A stretch of 64,000 nucleotides of DNA, taken from the NCBI GenBank assembly GCA_943846685.1, contig OX044363.1, positions 848,001 through 912,000 on the forward strand, written 5' to 3'. A model generated the notes under the pieces. It was not told where the DNA came from, made no database searches, and saw nothing but the letters and a program-made list of their open reading frames with translations. Shown one piece after another: positions 30,945 to 41,800 of this stretch (position 1 is its first letter; each line of letters opens with the position of its first letter). Origin of the DNA: an uncultured Pseudomonadales bacterium. GTDB lineage: Bacteria > Pseudomonadota > Gammaproteobacteria > Pseudomonadales > Porticoccaceae. The translations under genes and the position numbers were made by a program.

Positions 30945-31876
30945 TGAGTAAACTAATGGTTGAGAAGTTTGGTCGCGTCGGACTGCTTTACGGCGGCACA
31001 TCCTCAGAGCGCGAAGTCTCGTTGATGAGTGGCGCGGCGATTCATCAAGCACTGCAAAACCTCGGTGTTGATGTGGTGGTTATTGATGTCGGCGAAAATC
31101 TTTTGCAGGAGCTGCCGAGCTACCAGCTCGATCGCGTGTTTATTGCTCTGCACGGTGAGGGCGGTGAAGACGGCACCCTACAGGGTGCACTGGAATATTT
31201 GAATCTGCCCTACACCGGCAGTGGTGTACTGGCCTCTGCACTGGCCATGGATAAATTGCGCTGCAAGCAGATGTGGCAGGGCATGGGTCTGCCTACCACC
31301 GATTTTTCCCTGCTCGACAGTGATTCGGATTGGGCGGCAATACTCGAGCGATTGGGTGGCGCAGTGATGGTTAAGCCAGCCTGTGAGGGTTCGAGTATTG
31401 GTATGAGCCGCGCGCAGACTGCTGAAGAATTAGAAAAGGCCTGGCGAGATGCTGCGGCAACAGATAGCAGCGAGCAGATCGCGGTCATTGCCGAGCCATT
31501 GCTGCCGGGGCCTGAATATACCGTGGCTATTTTGGACGGCCAGTTACTGCCATCGATACGCATTGAATCGAATGCAGAATTTTATGATTACCAGGCGAAA
31601 TACTTCTCAGACCAGACCCAGTATCTATGCCCTAGCGAACTGTCAGAGCAGCGTGAGCAAGAACTGCAGCAGCTCTGTTTACAGGCGTTTGACTCGGTCG
31701 GTTGTCGCGGCTGGGGTCGGGTGGATGTGATGGTTGATGCACAGGGTCAGTACCAACTGCTTGAGGTCAACACTGTGCCCGGGATGACCAGTCACAGCCT
31801 AGTGCCAATGGCGGCCAAGGCAGCTGGATTAAGTTTTGATCAGCTGGTGGAAAAAGTACTCGAGGTCTCTCTGTAA
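30944..31876 (+). CDS. ddlB: D-alanine--D-alanine ligase (DdlB type)
   Basis: ATP-grasp enzyme that makes D-Ala-D-Ala for MurF. Seen: GRVGLLYGGTSSEREVSLMSG at the N-terminus, ALHGEGGEDGTLQG, VKPACEGSSIGMS, and the metal-binding end LLEVNTVPGMTSHSLVPMAA. Length 310 (E. coli DdlB 306). A strong AAGGAGG (30927-30933) lies in the murC 3' end. The stop overlaps the ftsQ ATG. Confidence 0.97.
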   Translation: MSKLMVEKFGRVGLLYGGTSSEREVSLMSGAAIHQALQNLGVDVVVIDVGENLLQELPSYQLDRVFIALHGEGGEDGTLQGALEYLNLPYTGSGVLASALAMDKLRCKQMWQGMGLPTTDFSLLDSDSDWAAILERLGGAVMVKPACEGSSIGMSRAQTAEELEKAWRDAAATDSSEQIAVIAEPLLPGPEYTVAILDGQLLPSIRIESNAEFYDYQAKYFSDQTQYLCPSELSEQREQELQQLCLQAFDSVGCRGWGRVDVMVDAQGQYQLLEVNTVPGMTSHSLVPMAAKAAGLSFDQLVEKVLEVSL

Positions 31877-32706
31877 TGGCCACGCAGAATCGCCGCGGCG
31901 CAAACCGCACTGGAAATCAGTCAGCCGATAAGGCTGATAGCGGTAGCAATGTGCTGGGCAAGCTGTCGACAGTGCTGTTGATGGCCGTGCTGGGCTTGGT
32001 GATTTACGGCGTAGGCCTGCTCTACAAGCAGATCGACAAGCCACTGACCAATGTGATGATCGGTGGCAATTTTACCTATTTAGAGACCGCAGAGCTCTCC
32101 GAGCTGGTGGTTAAAGAGATTGATGGCGGATTCCTAAGTGTTGATTTACGCCGCCTCAATGACGTTCTGCGTGAGCATCCCTGGGTTGATGAGGTCAGTG
32201 TTCGCCGCGAGTGGCCATCGATTTTAAAAGTTGAGGTGGTCGAAGAGGTGCCGATAGCACGCTGGGGCGAAAAGGGGTTTCTCAATCGTCTCGGCGAAGA
32301 GCTGATTATTAAAAATAACAGCCACCTGGGTGCGCTGCCTGAACTGCGCGCTAATTTTGGCAGCTCTCGGGAGATGATGGAGAACTATCAGCTGATGGCT
32401 GAGTTACTGATTCCAACCGGGCTAAAAATTGCTCAACTCAAGCGCGATAGCTTGGGTGTTTGGTTTATTGATACAGCAACTGGGTTGCGACTGGTGATTG
32501 GTCGCGATCAGGTCAGTGAAAAGATTAGACGTTTTACCACGGTTTGGGCCGCAGGCCTCAACCAGCAATTGAAACATATTAAAACCATAGATCTGCGTTA
32601 CCCCAATGGCTTGGCCGTGGCATGGAAAGACGATGCATCGGCAGCAACGGGATACAGCGGTTTAAAAGGCAATCGACAAGAGATAGCAGGCACTGTTCAG
32701 GCATAA
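31876..32706 (+). CDS. ftsQ: Cell division protein FtsQ
   Basis: Bitopic divisome scaffold that links early and late division proteins. 276 residues: a basic cytoplasmic tail (about 35), one membrane helix (LSTVLLMAVLGLVIYGVGLLY), a POTRA domain (IGGNFTYLETAELSELV to ILKVEVVEEVPIARWGE) and the FtsQ/DivIB beta domain ending with DLRYPNGLAVAWK, a recognisable FtsQ block. Starts on the ddlB stop (TAATG). Confidence 0.96.
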   Translation: MATQNRRGANRTGNQSADKADSGSNVLGKLSTVLLMAVLGLVIYGVGLLYKQIDKPLTNVMIGGNFTYLETAELSELVVKEIDGGFLSVDLRRLNDVLREHPWVDEVSVRREWPSILKVEVVEEVPIARWGEKGFLNRLGEELIIKNNSHLGALPELRANFGSSREMMENYQLMAELLIPTGLKIAQLKRDSLGVWFIDTATGLRLVIGRDQVSEKIRRFTTVWAAGLNQQLKHIKTIDLRYPNGLAVAWKDDASAATGYSGLKGNRQEIAGTVQA

Positions 32707-32729
32707 CAGAGAGCTGGTGAGGATAAATT

Positions 32730-33965
32730 ATGGCTAATGAAAATGAAGAAAACATGATCGTCGGATTGGATATTGGTACCTCCAAAATCGTCGCTATCGT
32801 CGGCTCGGTTAGCCCGCGTGGAGAGTTGGAGATTATAGGTACAGGTATGTATCCATCCTCAGGTCTAAAGAAAGGCGTGGTGGTCAATATTGAAGCCACC
32901 GTCAACTCGATTCAGCGCGCGATTGAAGAAGCTGAACTGATGGCCGGCTGTTCAATACATTCGGTGTATGCGGGTATTGCTGGCAGTCATATTCGCAGCC
33001 TTAACTCTCACGGTATCGTCGCGATTCGCGACCGTGAAGTTCAGGATATGGATGTGGACAGGGTGATTGATGCGGCTCGAGCCGTCGCCATTCCCGCAGA
33101 TCAGGAAATTCTTCACGTGTTGCCGCAAGAGTACATTATCGACGATCAGGAAGGTGTTCACGAGCCGATAGGTATGTCTGGTGTGCGCCTTGAAGCCAAG
33201 GTGCATCTGGTGACCTGTGCCGCCAATGCCGCGCAGAATATTAAAAAATGTATTCGTCGCTGCGGTCTCGAGGTAGACGATATTACTCTCGAGCAGCTGG
33301 CTTCTAGCCATGCAGTTTTAACCGAAGATGAAAAGCAGCTCGGTGTTGCACTGGTCGATATAGGTGGCGGAACCTCGGACATCGCCATCTTTACCGAAGG
33401 CGCGATTCGCTACACCGGCGTTATACCCATTGCCGGTGATCAGGTGACCAATGATATCGCCATGGCACTGCGCACACCGACGCCCCATGCGGAAGAGCTA
33501 AAGATCAAATATGCCTGCGCACTGGCCAAGTTGGCCCGTCCAGAGGAAACCGTCAAGGTACCAAGTGTTGGCGATCGCGAAGCCCGGGACCTGTCTCGGC
33601 AGTCACTGGCTGAGGTGGTGGAACCGCGCTATGACGAGCTGTTCACACTGATTCAATCAGAGCTCAGACGCAGCGGGTTTGAAGAATTAATTGCCGCCGG
33701 TGTAGTACTCACCGGTGGTACGTCGAAGATGGAAGGTGTTGTTGAACTGGCTGAGGAGATATTCCATATGCCAGTGCGAATCGGCACCCCGGTCAACGTC
33801 AAAGGATTGTCAGATATTGTCAATAATCCAATCTACTCAACCGGTGTTGGGTTGTTGCATTTTGGCGCTCAGGCACAGCGTAAAGAAAGTGCTGGCGAGT
33901 CAAGTAAGGGGTCAGCTCCGAGTATGTTTGAAAAAGCCAAAAGCTGGTTCCAGGGTGGTTTGTAA
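32730..33965 (+). CDS. ftsA: Cell division protein FtsA
   Basis: Actin-like ATPase that tethers FtsZ to the membrane. Motifs: GLDIGTSKIVAIVG, the FtsA-specific 1C subdomain (HVLPQEYIIDDQEG, PIGMSGVRLEAKVHLVT), VDIGGGTSDIAIF and LTGGTSKMEGV. The C-terminal MFEKAKSWFQGGL is the amphipathic membrane-targeting helix. Length 411 (E. coli 420). ftsZ follows after 59 bases, enough for a promoter as known in other species. Confidence 0.97.
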   Translation: MANENEENMIVGLDIGTSKIVAIVGSVSPRGELEIIGTGMYPSSGLKKGVVVNIEATVNSIQRAIEEAELMAGCSIHSVYAGIAGSHIRSLNSHGIVAIRDREVQDMDVDRVIDAARAVAIPADQEILHVLPQEYIIDDQEGVHEPIGMSGVRLEAKVHLVTCAANAAQNIKKCIRRCGLEVDDITLEQLASSHAVLTEDEKQLGVALVDIGGGTSDIAIFTEGAIRYTGVIPIAGDQVTNDIAMALRTPTPHAEELKIKYACALAKLARPEETVKVPSVGDREARDLSRQSLAEVVEPRYDELFTLIQSELRRSGFEELIAAGVVLTGGTSKMEGVVELAEEIFHMPVRIGTPVNVKGLSDIVNNPIYSTGVGLLHFGAQAQRKESAGESSKGSAPSMFEKAKSWFQGGL

Positions 33966-34024
33966 TTGTCATCAACAATGATGGCTGTGAATTTTAATTG
34001 AGAGGCGCAACTAAGGGGTAACAT

Positions 34025-35191
34025 ATGTTTGAACTAATCGAGAGCATTCCAAAGAATGCAGATATTAAAGTAATCGGAGTCGGCGGCGGCGGTGGCAACG
34101 CAGTCCGTCATATGATCGAGAGCAGTATCGATGGTGTGCAGTTTATCTGTGCCAACACCGATGCTCAGTCGTTAAATGATCTGGATACAGCGACCATCCT
34201 GCAGCTGGGTGGAACACTGACCAAAGGTCTGGGTGCTGGAGCCAATCCGGAAATCGGCCGTCAGGCTGCCCTCGAAGACAAAGAGCGTATTGCTCAGGCT
34301 ATCGAAGGCGCTGATATGGTCTTTATCACCGCTGGTATGGGTGGTGGAACCGGAACCGGTGCAGCACCGGTTATTGCTGAAGTGGCCAAGCAGATGGGTA
34401 TTCTTACCGTCGGTGTTGTCACTCGTCCATTTGCCTTTGAAGGCCGCAAGCGCATGGATATTGCCAATCAGGGTATCGCCGCACTGAAAGAGCGCGTTGA
34501 CTCACTGATTATCGTACCCAACGAAAAACTCTTGCAGGTACTCGGCAAAGAGATGACCGTGATCAATGCCTTTAAACAAGCCAACAATGTGTTGTTCGGC
34601 GCGGTTCAGGGTATTGCTGATCTAATTCTGCTCGAAGGTCTGATCAACGTGGATTTCGCCGATGTTCGCACGGTAATGTCTGAAATGGGCATGGCGATGA
34701 TGGGAACCGGTGAAGCCACAGGCGCTGACCGAGCCATTATTGCTGCGGAGAGTGCGATTAAGTGTCCGCTGCTTGAAGATATCAACCTGCAGGGTGCCAA
34801 AGGTATTCTGGTTAATATCACCAGTGGTTACGACCTGACTCTGGGTGAGTTTGAAGATGTGGGTAATATTATCCGCGACTTCTCTGACGAAGATGCCACC
34901 GTAATTGTCGGTAGCGTATTTGATCCGGAACTCACCGATCAGCTGCGTGTAACCGTGGTTGCTACAGGCCTTAAAGAGCCCGGTGAAAAGCAAGTTCCGA
35001 TGAGTGTTGTGGTTGATAATCCTCCGCGTACAGCGCGCGGCGAAGTGGATTACGGTAGTCTGGCCAAGCCAACGGTAACCCGACGTGTGCAGGGTTCAGC
35101 CCAGTCAGCAGCGCGGCAAATGGATCTCAATGCTGATCCAGAGCTGGATTATCTGGATGTGCCAGCGTTTTTACGTAAGCAGGCAGACTAA
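34025..35191 (+). CDS. ftsZ: Cell division GTPase FtsZ
   Basis: Tubulin-like GTPase that forms the Z ring. N-terminal [19 protein letters not shown], the tubulin signature [10 protein letters not shown], the T7 loop region [15 protein letters not shown], and the C-terminal FtsA/ZipA-binding peptide [13 protein letters not shown]. Length 388 (E. coli 383). An AAGGGG ribosome-binding site lies six bases before the ATG. Last gene of the dcw cluster proper. Confidence 0.98.
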   Translation: MFELIESIPKNADIKVIGVGGGGGNAVRHMIESSIDGVQFICANTDAQSLNDLDTATILQLGGTLTKGLGAGANPEIGRQAALEDKERIAQAIEGADMVFITAGMGGGTGTGAAPVIAEVAKQMGILTVGVVTRPFAFEGRKRMDIANQGIAALKERVDSLIIVPNEKLLQVLGKEMTVINAFKQANNVLFGAVQGIADLILLEGLINVDFADVRTVMSEMGMAMMGTGEATGADRAIIAAESAIKCPLLEDINLQGAKGILVNITSGYDLTLGEFEDVGNIIRDFSDEDATVIVGSVFDPELTDQLRVTVVATGLKEPGEKQVPMSVVVDNPPRTARGEVDYGSLAKPTVTRRVQGSAQSAARQMDLNADPELDYLDVPAFLRKQAD

Positions 35192-35197
35192 ATAAAC

Positions 35198-35249
35198 AGC
35201 CCCTCTATTGCCTTCGCCTCAGATTTAAAATCTTGGTGATAGAGGGGCT
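35198..35249 (+). terminator. Stem-loop between ftsZ and lpxC
   Basis: An 11-bp perfect stem, AGCCCCTCTAT (35198-35208) with ATAGAGGGGCT (35239-35249), and a smaller inner AT-rich pairing. It lacks a strong T-run (TGTCTGTT follows), so it may be a weak terminator, RNA-processing site or stabilising 3' structure. Confidence 0.55.
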
Positions 35250-35313
35250 TGTCTGTTAATATCCCGAGCTTTGGCCAAGCATAAGTCTAAGTGAGTTCGG
35301 GTATGATTAAACT

Positions 35314-36219
35314 ATGATTAAACAACGCACGTTAAAAAACGTTATACGTGCTACTGGCGTGGGCCTCCACACCGGTGAAAAAGTCTATCTCACTCTGCAT
35401 CCCGCTGAACCTGATAGCGGTGTTGTCTTCCGTCGTACAGATCTAGATCCCGTCGTAGAAATTGCAGCCAAAGCTGAAAATGTTGGTGACACCACCCTCT
35501 CTACCACATTGATGAACGGCGATGTTCGCGTCTCCACAGTAGAGCATCTGCTCTCCGCCTTTGCCGGTCTCGGCCTCGACAATGTGATTGTCGATGTGTC
35601 CGCACCGGAAATTCCGATTATGGACGGCAGTGCCGGTCCCTTTGTCTTTTTATTACAGTCCGCTGGTATTCGCGAGCAGGACGCCGCCAAGAAATTTATT
35701 CGCATCAAGCGCGATGTGACCATCACACAAGACGATAAAGTCGCCACCTTTAAGCCCTTTGACGGGTTTAAGGTCAACTTTGTGATCGACTTTGATCATC
35801 CAGTTTTCAAACATCATGCGGTTAAGGCGAGCATTGATTTCTCCACTACCTCATTCGTCAAAGAAGTCAGCCGTGCCAGAACCTTTGGTTTTATGCACGA
35901 GTTTGAATACCTCAGATCAGTGGGTCTGGCCCGCGGTGGCAGTTTTGAAAACGCCATTGTGGTCGATGAATTCCAGATTTTGAATGAAGATGGTCTGCGT
36001 TACGAAGACGAATTTGTAAAACATAAGATTCTCGATGCTATCGGCGATCTCTACCTGTTGGGCAATAGCCTGATCGGTGAATTTAATGCACATAAATCCG
36101 GTCATGGGTTAAATAATGCCTCAGTGCGCGCACTGATGGCCGACACCGATGCCTGGGAAATGGTTACCTTCGAAGATAACCCGCAGGATGTGCCGATCAA
36201 CTATATGGCTGCGAGTTAA
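35314..36219 (+). CDS. lpxC: UDP-3-O-acyl-GlcNAc deacetylase
   Basis: Zinc enzyme for the first committed step of lipid A synthesis. Zinc and catalytic motifs: [14 protein letters not shown], and [14 protein letters not shown] with the HxxxD zinc ligands, then [10 protein letters not shown]-terminus [21 protein letters not shown] matches E. coli almost residue for residue over the first part. Length 301. The base sequence TATGATTAAAC is repeated at 35302 and 35313, giving a four-codon reading frame that ends on this start codon. Confidence 0.98.
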   Translation: MIKQRTLKNVIRATGVGLHTGEKVYLTLHPAEPDSGVVFRRTDLDPVVEIAAKAENVGDTTLSTTLMNGDVRVSTVEHLLSAFAGLGLDNVIVDVSAPEIPIMDGSAGPFVFLLQSAGIREQDAAKKFIRIKRDVTITQDDKVATFKPFDGFKVNFVIDFDHPVFKHHAVKASIDFSTTSFVKEVSRARTFGFMHEFEYLRSVGLARGGSFENAIVVDEFQILNEDGLRYEDEFVKHKILDAIGDLYLLGNSLIGEFNAHKSGHGLNNASVRALMADTDAWEMVTFEDNPQDVPINYMAAS

Positions 36220-36227
36220 CGCCACCC

Positions 36228-37169
36228 GTGAAAATTATTCTTATCAGCAATCGGGCCGAAAAAGCCCGCACCCTAACGCTCAATAGCTGGGCGAAAGGAC
36301 TGCTGTCTGTGTTGTTGCTGGGTATTCCAGTTGCCGCCGGAACCATGATGGGAGTAAAAATTGCCGATGGTCGCTGGGAGCTGTTATTTGAAAACAGCAT
36401 CAACGAAATGCAGCATGAGATTGTCGTTCAGCAGTCCGAAGTCGACGCCGGACGCACGCAGGCCAACAATACCCTGACTGCCATGACCCTAAAGCTGGCA
36501 GAAATGCGCGCCCGTCTGGTGCGCCTCGACGCCCTCGGCGAGCACCTGACGCAGATTGCCAGCCTTGAAGATGGCGAGTTTGATTTCTCTTCTACCCCCG
36601 GCCTCGGTGGCCCGGAAGAGCCTGCGTTATTCGCAGAGACAAACCAGTTATCGGCCCAGAACCAACTGGCAGAGATTTTTTCCAATCTCGACCGCCAGCT
36701 AGATAGTCGAGAATCACAGTTACAGATTCTCACCTCAATGATGTCAGACAACCGCCTTGAAAAAGAGCAGACCGTTGCTGGCAGACCTATTCTAAAAGGC
36801 TGGATGTCCTCAAAATACGGTATGCGTACCGACCCGTTCCACGGCGATCAGCGCTGGCACGGTGGTGTGGATTTTGCCGGTAAAGAGGGTTCAGCAGTTG
36901 TTGCCGTCGCCTCTGGTGTAGTTACCTGGTCGGGCAAACGTAGCGGCTATGGCAATCTGGTTGAGCTCAATCACAGCGATGGCTTTGTCACCCGCTATGC
37001 CCACAACGAGACAAACCTTGTTGAACTCGGCACTGTGGTCAAAAAAGGCCAACAGATCGCCCGCATGGGAAGTTCAGGCCGTTCCACCGGCCCCCATGTT
37101 CACTTTGAAGTCTTCAAAAATGGTCGCACTGTCGATCCTGCAAGCTATATTCACAAAACCCACCGCTGA
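36228..37169 (+). CDS. M23-family metallopeptidase, membrane-anchored
   Basis: Probable peptidoglycan endopeptidase or amidase activator in the periplasm. 313 residues: an N-terminal anchor (GLLSVLLLGIPVAAGTMMG), a coiled-coil region (about 60-180, rich in Leu/Glu/Gln), and a C-terminal LytM domain. The zinc motif pieces are present: HGGVDFAG (HxxxD), and GPHVHFEVF (HxH). So the site looks catalytically intact rather than a degenerate EnvC/NlpD type. GTG start, eight bases after lpxC. An M23 gene between lpxC and secA is also found in pseudomonads. Exact substrate not known. Confidence 0.88.
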   Translation: MKIILISNRAEKARTLTLNSWAKGLLSVLLLGIPVAAGTMMGVKIADGRWELLFENSINEMQHEIVVQQSEVDAGRTQANNTLTAMTLKLAEMRARLVRLDALGEHLTQIASLEDGEFDFSSTPGLGGPEEPALFAETNQLSAQNQLAEIFSNLDRQLDSRESQLQILTSMMSDNRLEKEQTVAGRPILKGWMSSKYGMRTDPFHGDQRWHGGVDFAGKEGSAVVAVASGVVTWSGKRSGYGNLVELNHSDGFVTRYAHNETNLVELGTVVKKGQQIARMGSSGRSTGPHVHFEVFKNGRTVDPASYIHKTHR

Positions 37170-37258
37170 ATATCCCCACACCCTAATCTGTACTATGCTC
37201 TATGCATTTAAGCTTAGAGCATCCTGTAATTCTCGTTATTTATTTATGGAAAAATGTA

Positions 37259-40060
37259 ATGATTGCCAATCTGATTAAAAAAGTTTTCGGCACAAAAAAT
37301 GATCGTGAAGTGCGTAAACTTCAAAAACTTGTCAATAAAATCAATGACCTGGAAACTGCTCTCGGTGAGTTAAACGATGCGGACCTAAAAGCCGAAACCG
37401 GCCGACTGCGCCAGCAGCTGGCCGAGGGCAAAACCCTTGATGAGTTGCTCCCGGAAGCCTTTGCCGTGGTTCGAGAGACCGCTCGTCGCGTCATGGGAAT
37501 GCGTCATTTCGATGTGCAGATGATCGGCGGTCTCACCCTGCATCAGGGCAGAATTGCCGAGATGCGCACCGGTGAAGGTAAAACTCTGGTAGCAACCCTG
37601 GCTGCCTACCTTAATGCACTGCCTGAAGAGGGTGTGCATGTGATTACCGTTAATGACTATCTTGCCCGTCGTGATGCACAGTGGATGGGACCACTCTACC
37701 GAGCGTTGGGACTTTCGGTGGGTATTATCCAGTCCTATCAGGGACAAGATGCAGCCAACTCATTCCTGATTAGCGACTCTGATGAGCCACAGCCCTGTAG
37801 CCGCCGCGAAGCCTATGCGGCGGATATCACCTACGGCACCAACAATGAATTTGGCTTTGACTACCTGCGTGACAATATGGCCCTGCGCCTGACGGATAAG
37901 TCCCAGCGCGGTCTGGCCTTTGCGATTATCGATGAGGTGGATTCGATTCTTATTGATGAAGCCAGAACACCTTTGGTTATCTCCGGCGCGGCGCAGGACA
38001 GTTCGTCCCTCTACCGCAGTGTTAATAAATTGATTCAAAGCCTTGAGGCGGGTACTCCAGCGAGCAGCATAGAGAGTACTGAAGACGCTGTTGAAGAGAA
38101 GCTCGGTGACTTTACCGTTGACGAGAAAAGCCGTCAGGTAGAACTGACCGAAGAGGGCTTCCAGAAGATTGAAGATATCTTGATAAGTGAGGGCCTACTT
38201 CAGCCAGAAGAGAGTCTCTATCAGGCAACTAATCTGGGTTTGCTGCACCATGTGCACTCGGCACTGCGCGCCCACAACCTGTTCCAAAAAGATGTTGAGT
38301 ATATAGTTCAGGGCGGTCAGGCAGTCCTGATTGACGAGCACACCGGTCGAACCATGGCCGGTCGCCGTCTTTCCGAAGGTCTACATCAGGCAATTGAAGC
38401 CAAAGAGGGACTGGAAATTCAGCAGGAGAGCCAGACACTGGCATCAACCACCTTCCAGAACTACTTCCGACTCTACGGCAAACTCGCTGGAATGACCGGC
38501 ACCGCCGATACGGAAGCCTTTGAATTTCAGCAGATCTACGGCCTGCAGGTGATGGTTATTCCGACCAATGTCGAAGTAATGCGCAAAGATCTCAACGATC
38601 TGGTATTCCTCACTCAGGAAGAAAAATTTAATGCAGTGATTGAAGATATAGGCGAAATCACCGCTAAAGGCGCCCCAGTACTGGTCGGCACCGCCTCGGT
38701 GGAAACCTCTGAGCTACTCTCCAATATGCTCAATAGCGCAGGGGTTAAACACAATGTCCTCAACGCCAAACAGCACGAGAGAGAAGCCAATATTATTGTT
38801 GAAGCCGGCCGACCCGGTGCAGTGACCATCGCGACCAATATGGCCGGTCGTGGTACGGATATTGTTCTCGGTGGCAATCTCGAAGCAGAGATCAAAGCAC
38901 TGAATAAGCCTAGTGAAAAGCAACTCGAAGACTTAAAGGCCGACTGGCAAGAGCGACAAACAACCGTACTCGACGCCGGTGGCCTGCATATTATCGCCAC
39001 CGAACGCCATGAATCACGGCGAATCGATAACCAGTTGCGTGGTCGCTCTGGCCGTCAGGGTGATCCCGGTGTATCACGTTTTTACCTGTCGCTGGAAGAC
39101 CCTTTGATGCGCTTGTTTGCCTCTGACCGAATGAAAAATATGATGCGCTCTATGGGTATGGAGCAGGGTGAGTCGATAGAACATCGCATGGTTACCAATG
39201 CTATCGTCAAAGCCCAGCGCAAAGTCGAAGGGCGCAACTTTGATATTCGTAAACATCTGCTCGAATACGATGATGTTGCCAATGACCAACGTCAGGTGGT
39301 CTATGAGCAGCGCAACTACCTGCTCGAAGATGAAGATATCTCTAATATTATTACCAGCGTTCGCGAAGATGTGGTCAGCCAAGCTATAGATAGCCATATT
39401 CCACCCATGAGTCTTGAAGAACAGTGGGATATTGAAGGCCTGGAAAAAACGCTGGCGACAGACTTTGCTCTGCAATTGCCGGTAAGCACCTGGCTGGAAG
39501 AGGACAGCCGCCTCGATGAAGAGGCCTTGCGTCAGCGCATTATTGAACTGGTACAGACTGATTATGAAACCCGCTACGCCCATGTTGGCAAGCAGATGCG
39601 CGAAGTCGAGCGCCAGATTATGCTTCAGGTGCTCGATAATCTGTGGAAAGATCATCTGGCCAATATGGATCAGCTGCGTCAGGGTATTGGACTGCGCGCC
39701 TATGCACAGAAGAACCCCAAGCAGGAATACAAACGTGAATCGTTTGAGATGTTTGAAGACCTGCTGAACAATATTAAAATTGAAACTGTGCGCTTCCTAA
39801 GCCATATCCAGGTCACCAGTGAAGAGGATATGCAAAAGCTCGAAGAGCAGCGTCGCCGTGAGCAGGAAGGGCGTGAATATCAGCATGCTGCGACTGAAAA
39901 TCTGACTCAAGAGGGTTCGGCGAAAGGTGCCAATGAAGCCGCGGGCAAACCGGCGCAGCCGCAACAGCCGTTGCAGCGTCAGGGTCCCAAGGTAGGCCGC
40001 AATGACCCCTGTCCCTGTGGTTCAGGCAAGAAATATAAGCAGTGTCACGGTAAGATTTAA
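37259..40060 (+). CDS. secA: Preprotein translocase ATPase SecA
   Basis: Motor that drives preproteins through SecYEG. 933 residues from the ATG at 37259 ([17 protein letters not shown]), matching the E. coli N-terminus; the frame is open upstream, but those residues are not family-like. Walker [24 protein letters not shown] (Walker B), [25 protein letters not shown] and the arginine-rich [15 protein letters not shown] are present. The C-terminus has the zinc-binding SecB/lipid site with [14 protein letters not shown]. No secM-like leader is visible in the 89 bases upstream. Confidence 0.98.
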   Translation: MIANLIKKVFGTKNDREVRKLQKLVNKINDLETALGELNDADLKAETGRLRQQLAEGKTLDELLPEAFAVVRETARRVMGMRHFDVQMIGGLTLHQGRIAEMRTGEGKTLVATLAAYLNALPEEGVHVITVNDYLARRDAQWMGPLYRALGLSVGIIQSYQGQDAANSFLISDSDEPQPCSRREAYAADITYGTNNEFGFDYLRDNMALRLTDKSQRGLAFAIIDEVDSILIDEARTPLVISGAAQDSSSLYRSVNKLIQSLEAGTPASSIESTEDAVEEKLGDFTVDEKSRQVELTEEGFQKIEDILISEGLLQPEESLYQATNLGLLHHVHSALRAHNLFQKDVEYIVQGGQAVLIDEHTGRTMAGRRLSEGLHQAIEAKEGLEIQQESQTLASTTFQNYFRLYGKLAGMTGTADTEAFEFQQIYGLQVMVIPTNVEVMRKDLNDLVFLTQEEKFNAVIEDIGEITAKGAPVLVGTASVETSELLSNMLNSAGVKHNVLNAKQHEREANIIVEAGRPGAVTIATNMAGRGTDIVLGGNLEAEIKALNKPSEKQLEDLKADWQERQTTVLDAGGLHIIATERHESRRIDNQLRGRSGRQGDPGVSRFYLSLEDPLMRLFASDRMKNMMRSMGMEQGESIEHRMVTNAIVKAQRKVEGRNFDIRKHLLEYDDVANDQRQVVYEQRNYLLEDEDISNIITSVREDVVSQAIDSHIPPMSLEEQWDIEGLEKTLATDFALQLPVSTWLEEDSRLDEEALRQRIIELVQTDYETRYAHVGKQMREVERQIMLQVLDNLWKDHLANMDQLRQGIGLRAYAQKNPKQEYKRESFEMFEDLLNNIKIETVRFLSHIQVTSEEDMQKLEEQRRREQEGREYQHAATENLTQEGSAKGANEAAGKPAQPQQPLQRQGPKVGRNDPCPCGSGKKYKQCHGKI

Positions 40061-40093
40061 CAGTAAAAATAGATTGATTGATAAGGAACAGTA

Positions 40094-41308
40094 ATGGCTA
40101 CAGGTAGCGGAATATTTCCACAGATGCATCCAGTCCCCGGCTTTAGGTTGGGAACGGCCTGCGCCGGTATAAAAACACCGGGCCGCAAAGACCTTGTAGT
40201 GATGGAACTCAGCGAATCAACCTCTGTAGCCGCCGTTTTTACTCAAAATGCCTTTTGCGCGGCACCGGTAACCGTTGCCAAGCAGCATCTACAGTCTGGC
40301 GCACCGAGCTACTTATTAATTAATACCGGCAACGCTAATGCAGGCACCGGCGAAATTGGCCTTGCGGATGCACAACAGAGCTGTGAGGTTTTGGCCGAGC
40401 TAAAGTCTGTTACTGCGAATAAAATACTGCCGTTTTCCACCGGTGTTATTGGCGAACCCCTGCCTATGGAAAAGCTGCTGGGGGGCATTCCCCAAGCCGT
40501 TGAAGCCCTGAATGAAAATGGTTGGGCCGATGCTGCCGAAGGTATTTTAACCACCGATACCCGCCCCAAAGGCGCCAGCCTGCAGTTTAGTTTAGAGGGC
40601 AGCACAGATCTGTTGACCATTACCGGTATCACCAAGGGCTCCGGCATGATCAAGCCAAATATGGCCACCATGCTCGGCTTTGTTGCCACTGATGCACAGG
40701 TTGATCCAGAGCTGCTGCATCGTGCGCTGCATCTGGTGGCCAATAAATCCTTTAATCGCATCACCGTCGACAGTGATACCTCCACCAATGATGCCGTAGT
40801 ACTGGCCGCCACTGGTGCCAGTGGGGTTGTGATTGACGAGAGCAACTTCGATCAGTTTGTCGCCAATCTCGAGATAGTCTTTATTGAACTGGCCCAGTCA
40901 ATTATTCGCGATGGTGAGGGAGCCAGTAAATTTGTCAGCGTAGTGGTAGATAGCGCAGTAGATTCAGCGGAAGCGGTAAAAGTTGCCTACTGTATTGCCG
41001 AGTCACCACTGGTTAAAACCGCACTGGCCGCCTCGGATGCCAACTGGGGAAGAATTTTAGCCGCAGTGGGTCGCGCCGGTGTCGAGAACCTCGATGTCGA
41101 CAAAGTATCTGTCAGCCTAAATCAGGTGTTAATTGTCAAGCAGGGTGGACGCGCCGCCAGTTATACCGAGCAGGCCGGCGAACAGGCCATGGCCCCGGAA
41201 GATATTACTATTCAGGTGTCTCTCAATCGCGGCACTGCGGTGGAGACCGTATGGACCACGGATCTGACCTATGAATATGTGCGCATCAACGCTGAATACC
41301 GTACCTAG
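40094..41308 (+). CDS. argJ: Glutamate N-acetyltransferase / N-acetylglutamate synthase
   Basis: Ornithine acetyltransferase that recycles the acetyl group in arginine synthesis; bifunctional forms also make N-acetylglutamate. The self-cleavage region is KGSGMIKPNMATMLGF, cut before the threonine of ATML to form the two-subunit enzyme. Other family blocks: INTGNANAGTG, FSTGVIGEPLPM, DSDTSTNDAV and GEGASKFV. Length 404. Follows secA by 33 bases and precedes mutT, as in pseudomonads. Confidence 0.97.
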   Translation: MATGSGIFPQMHPVPGFRLGTACAGIKTPGRKDLVVMELSESTSVAAVFTQNAFCAAPVTVAKQHLQSGAPSYLLINTGNANAGTGEIGLADAQQSCEVLAELKSVTANKILPFSTGVIGEPLPMEKLLGGIPQAVEALNENGWADAAEGILTTDTRPKGASLQFSLEGSTDLLTITGITKGSGMIKPNMATMLGFVATDAQVDPELLHRALHLVANKSFNRITVDSDTSTNDAVVLAATGASGVVIDESNFDQFVANLEIVFIELAQSIIRDGEGASKFVSVVVDSAVDSAEAVKVAYCIAESPLVKTALAASDANWGRILAAVGRAGVENLDVDKVSVSLNQVLIVKQGGRAASYTEQAGEQAMAPEDITIQVSLNRGTAVETVWTTDLTYEYVRINAEYRT

Positions 41309-41331
41309 CTGTTGTGTATAAAGGACTTTAA

Positions 41332-41754
41332 ATGAAGCGTATTCATGTTGTTGCCGCGGTGATAGTCAATCGGGATCAACAGCAAATCTTTATCTCCCGC
41401 CGCGCCGATCATCTGCATCAGGGTGGTTTCTGGGAATTTCCCGGCGGCAAAGTTGAAACGGGTGAAAGTGCCAAGTCAGCGCTGGCCCGGGAGCTCTTTG
41501 AAGAGTTGGATATCCATGTTGAAGCGGCCGAACCCTATATGCAGGTCGAGCACGACTATCCCGATAAGCAGGTTTTTCTCGATATCTGGCAGGTAAATCG
41601 TTTTGCCGGAACGGCACATGGTAAGGAAGGTCAGGAATGTCGCTGGGTGGGTTTGCAGGAATTGCTAACCGAAAAACCTGAGCGACTCTTTCATTTTCCG
41701 GCGGCCAATCAGCCGATTTTAGAGCAGCTCGCCAAGACTGGTATCAGCGCTTAG
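41332..41754 (+). CDS. mutT: 8-oxo-dGTP diphosphatase MutT (Nudix hydrolase)
   Basis: Removes 8-oxo-dGTP from the nucleotide pool, preventing A:T to C:G mutations. The Nudix box runs from G39 with E45, R53-E54 and E57-E58; the usual glycine after EE-x is aspartate here. GGFWEFPGGK precedes it, and the end has HFPAANQPILEQL. 140 residues (E. coli 129). 23 bases downstream of argJ. The 15-bp tandem repeats begin at its stop codon. Confidence 0.93.
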   Translation: MKRIHVVAAVIVNRDQQQIFISRRADHLHQGGFWEFPGGKVETGESAKSALARELFEELDIHVEAAEPYMQVEHDYPDKQVFLDIWQVNRFAGTAHGKEGQECRWVGLQELLTEKPERLFHFPAANQPILEQLAKTGISA

Positions 41755-41755
41755 A

Positions 41756-41800
41756 GCTATTTTTCTAACAGCTATTTATCTAACAGCTATTTTTCTAAAA
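41756..41800. repeat. Three 15-bp tandem repeats between mutT and yacG
   Basis: GCTATTTTTCTAACA and near-identical copies at 41756-41770, 41771-41785 and 41786-41800. The last copy contains the yacG stop codon and final codons (LLEK), so the array appears to have grown by slippage from the yacG 3' end. Confidence 0.85.

Noticed and set aside
35198..35249. tRNA-like fold after ftsZ
   Set aside because: Only one long stem plus an inner AT-rich pairing; no D, anticodon or T arms and no CCA-type end.
39074..39655. 193-codon minus-strand frame opposite secA
   Set aside because: Shadow of a conserved gene with all expected motifs on the plus strand.
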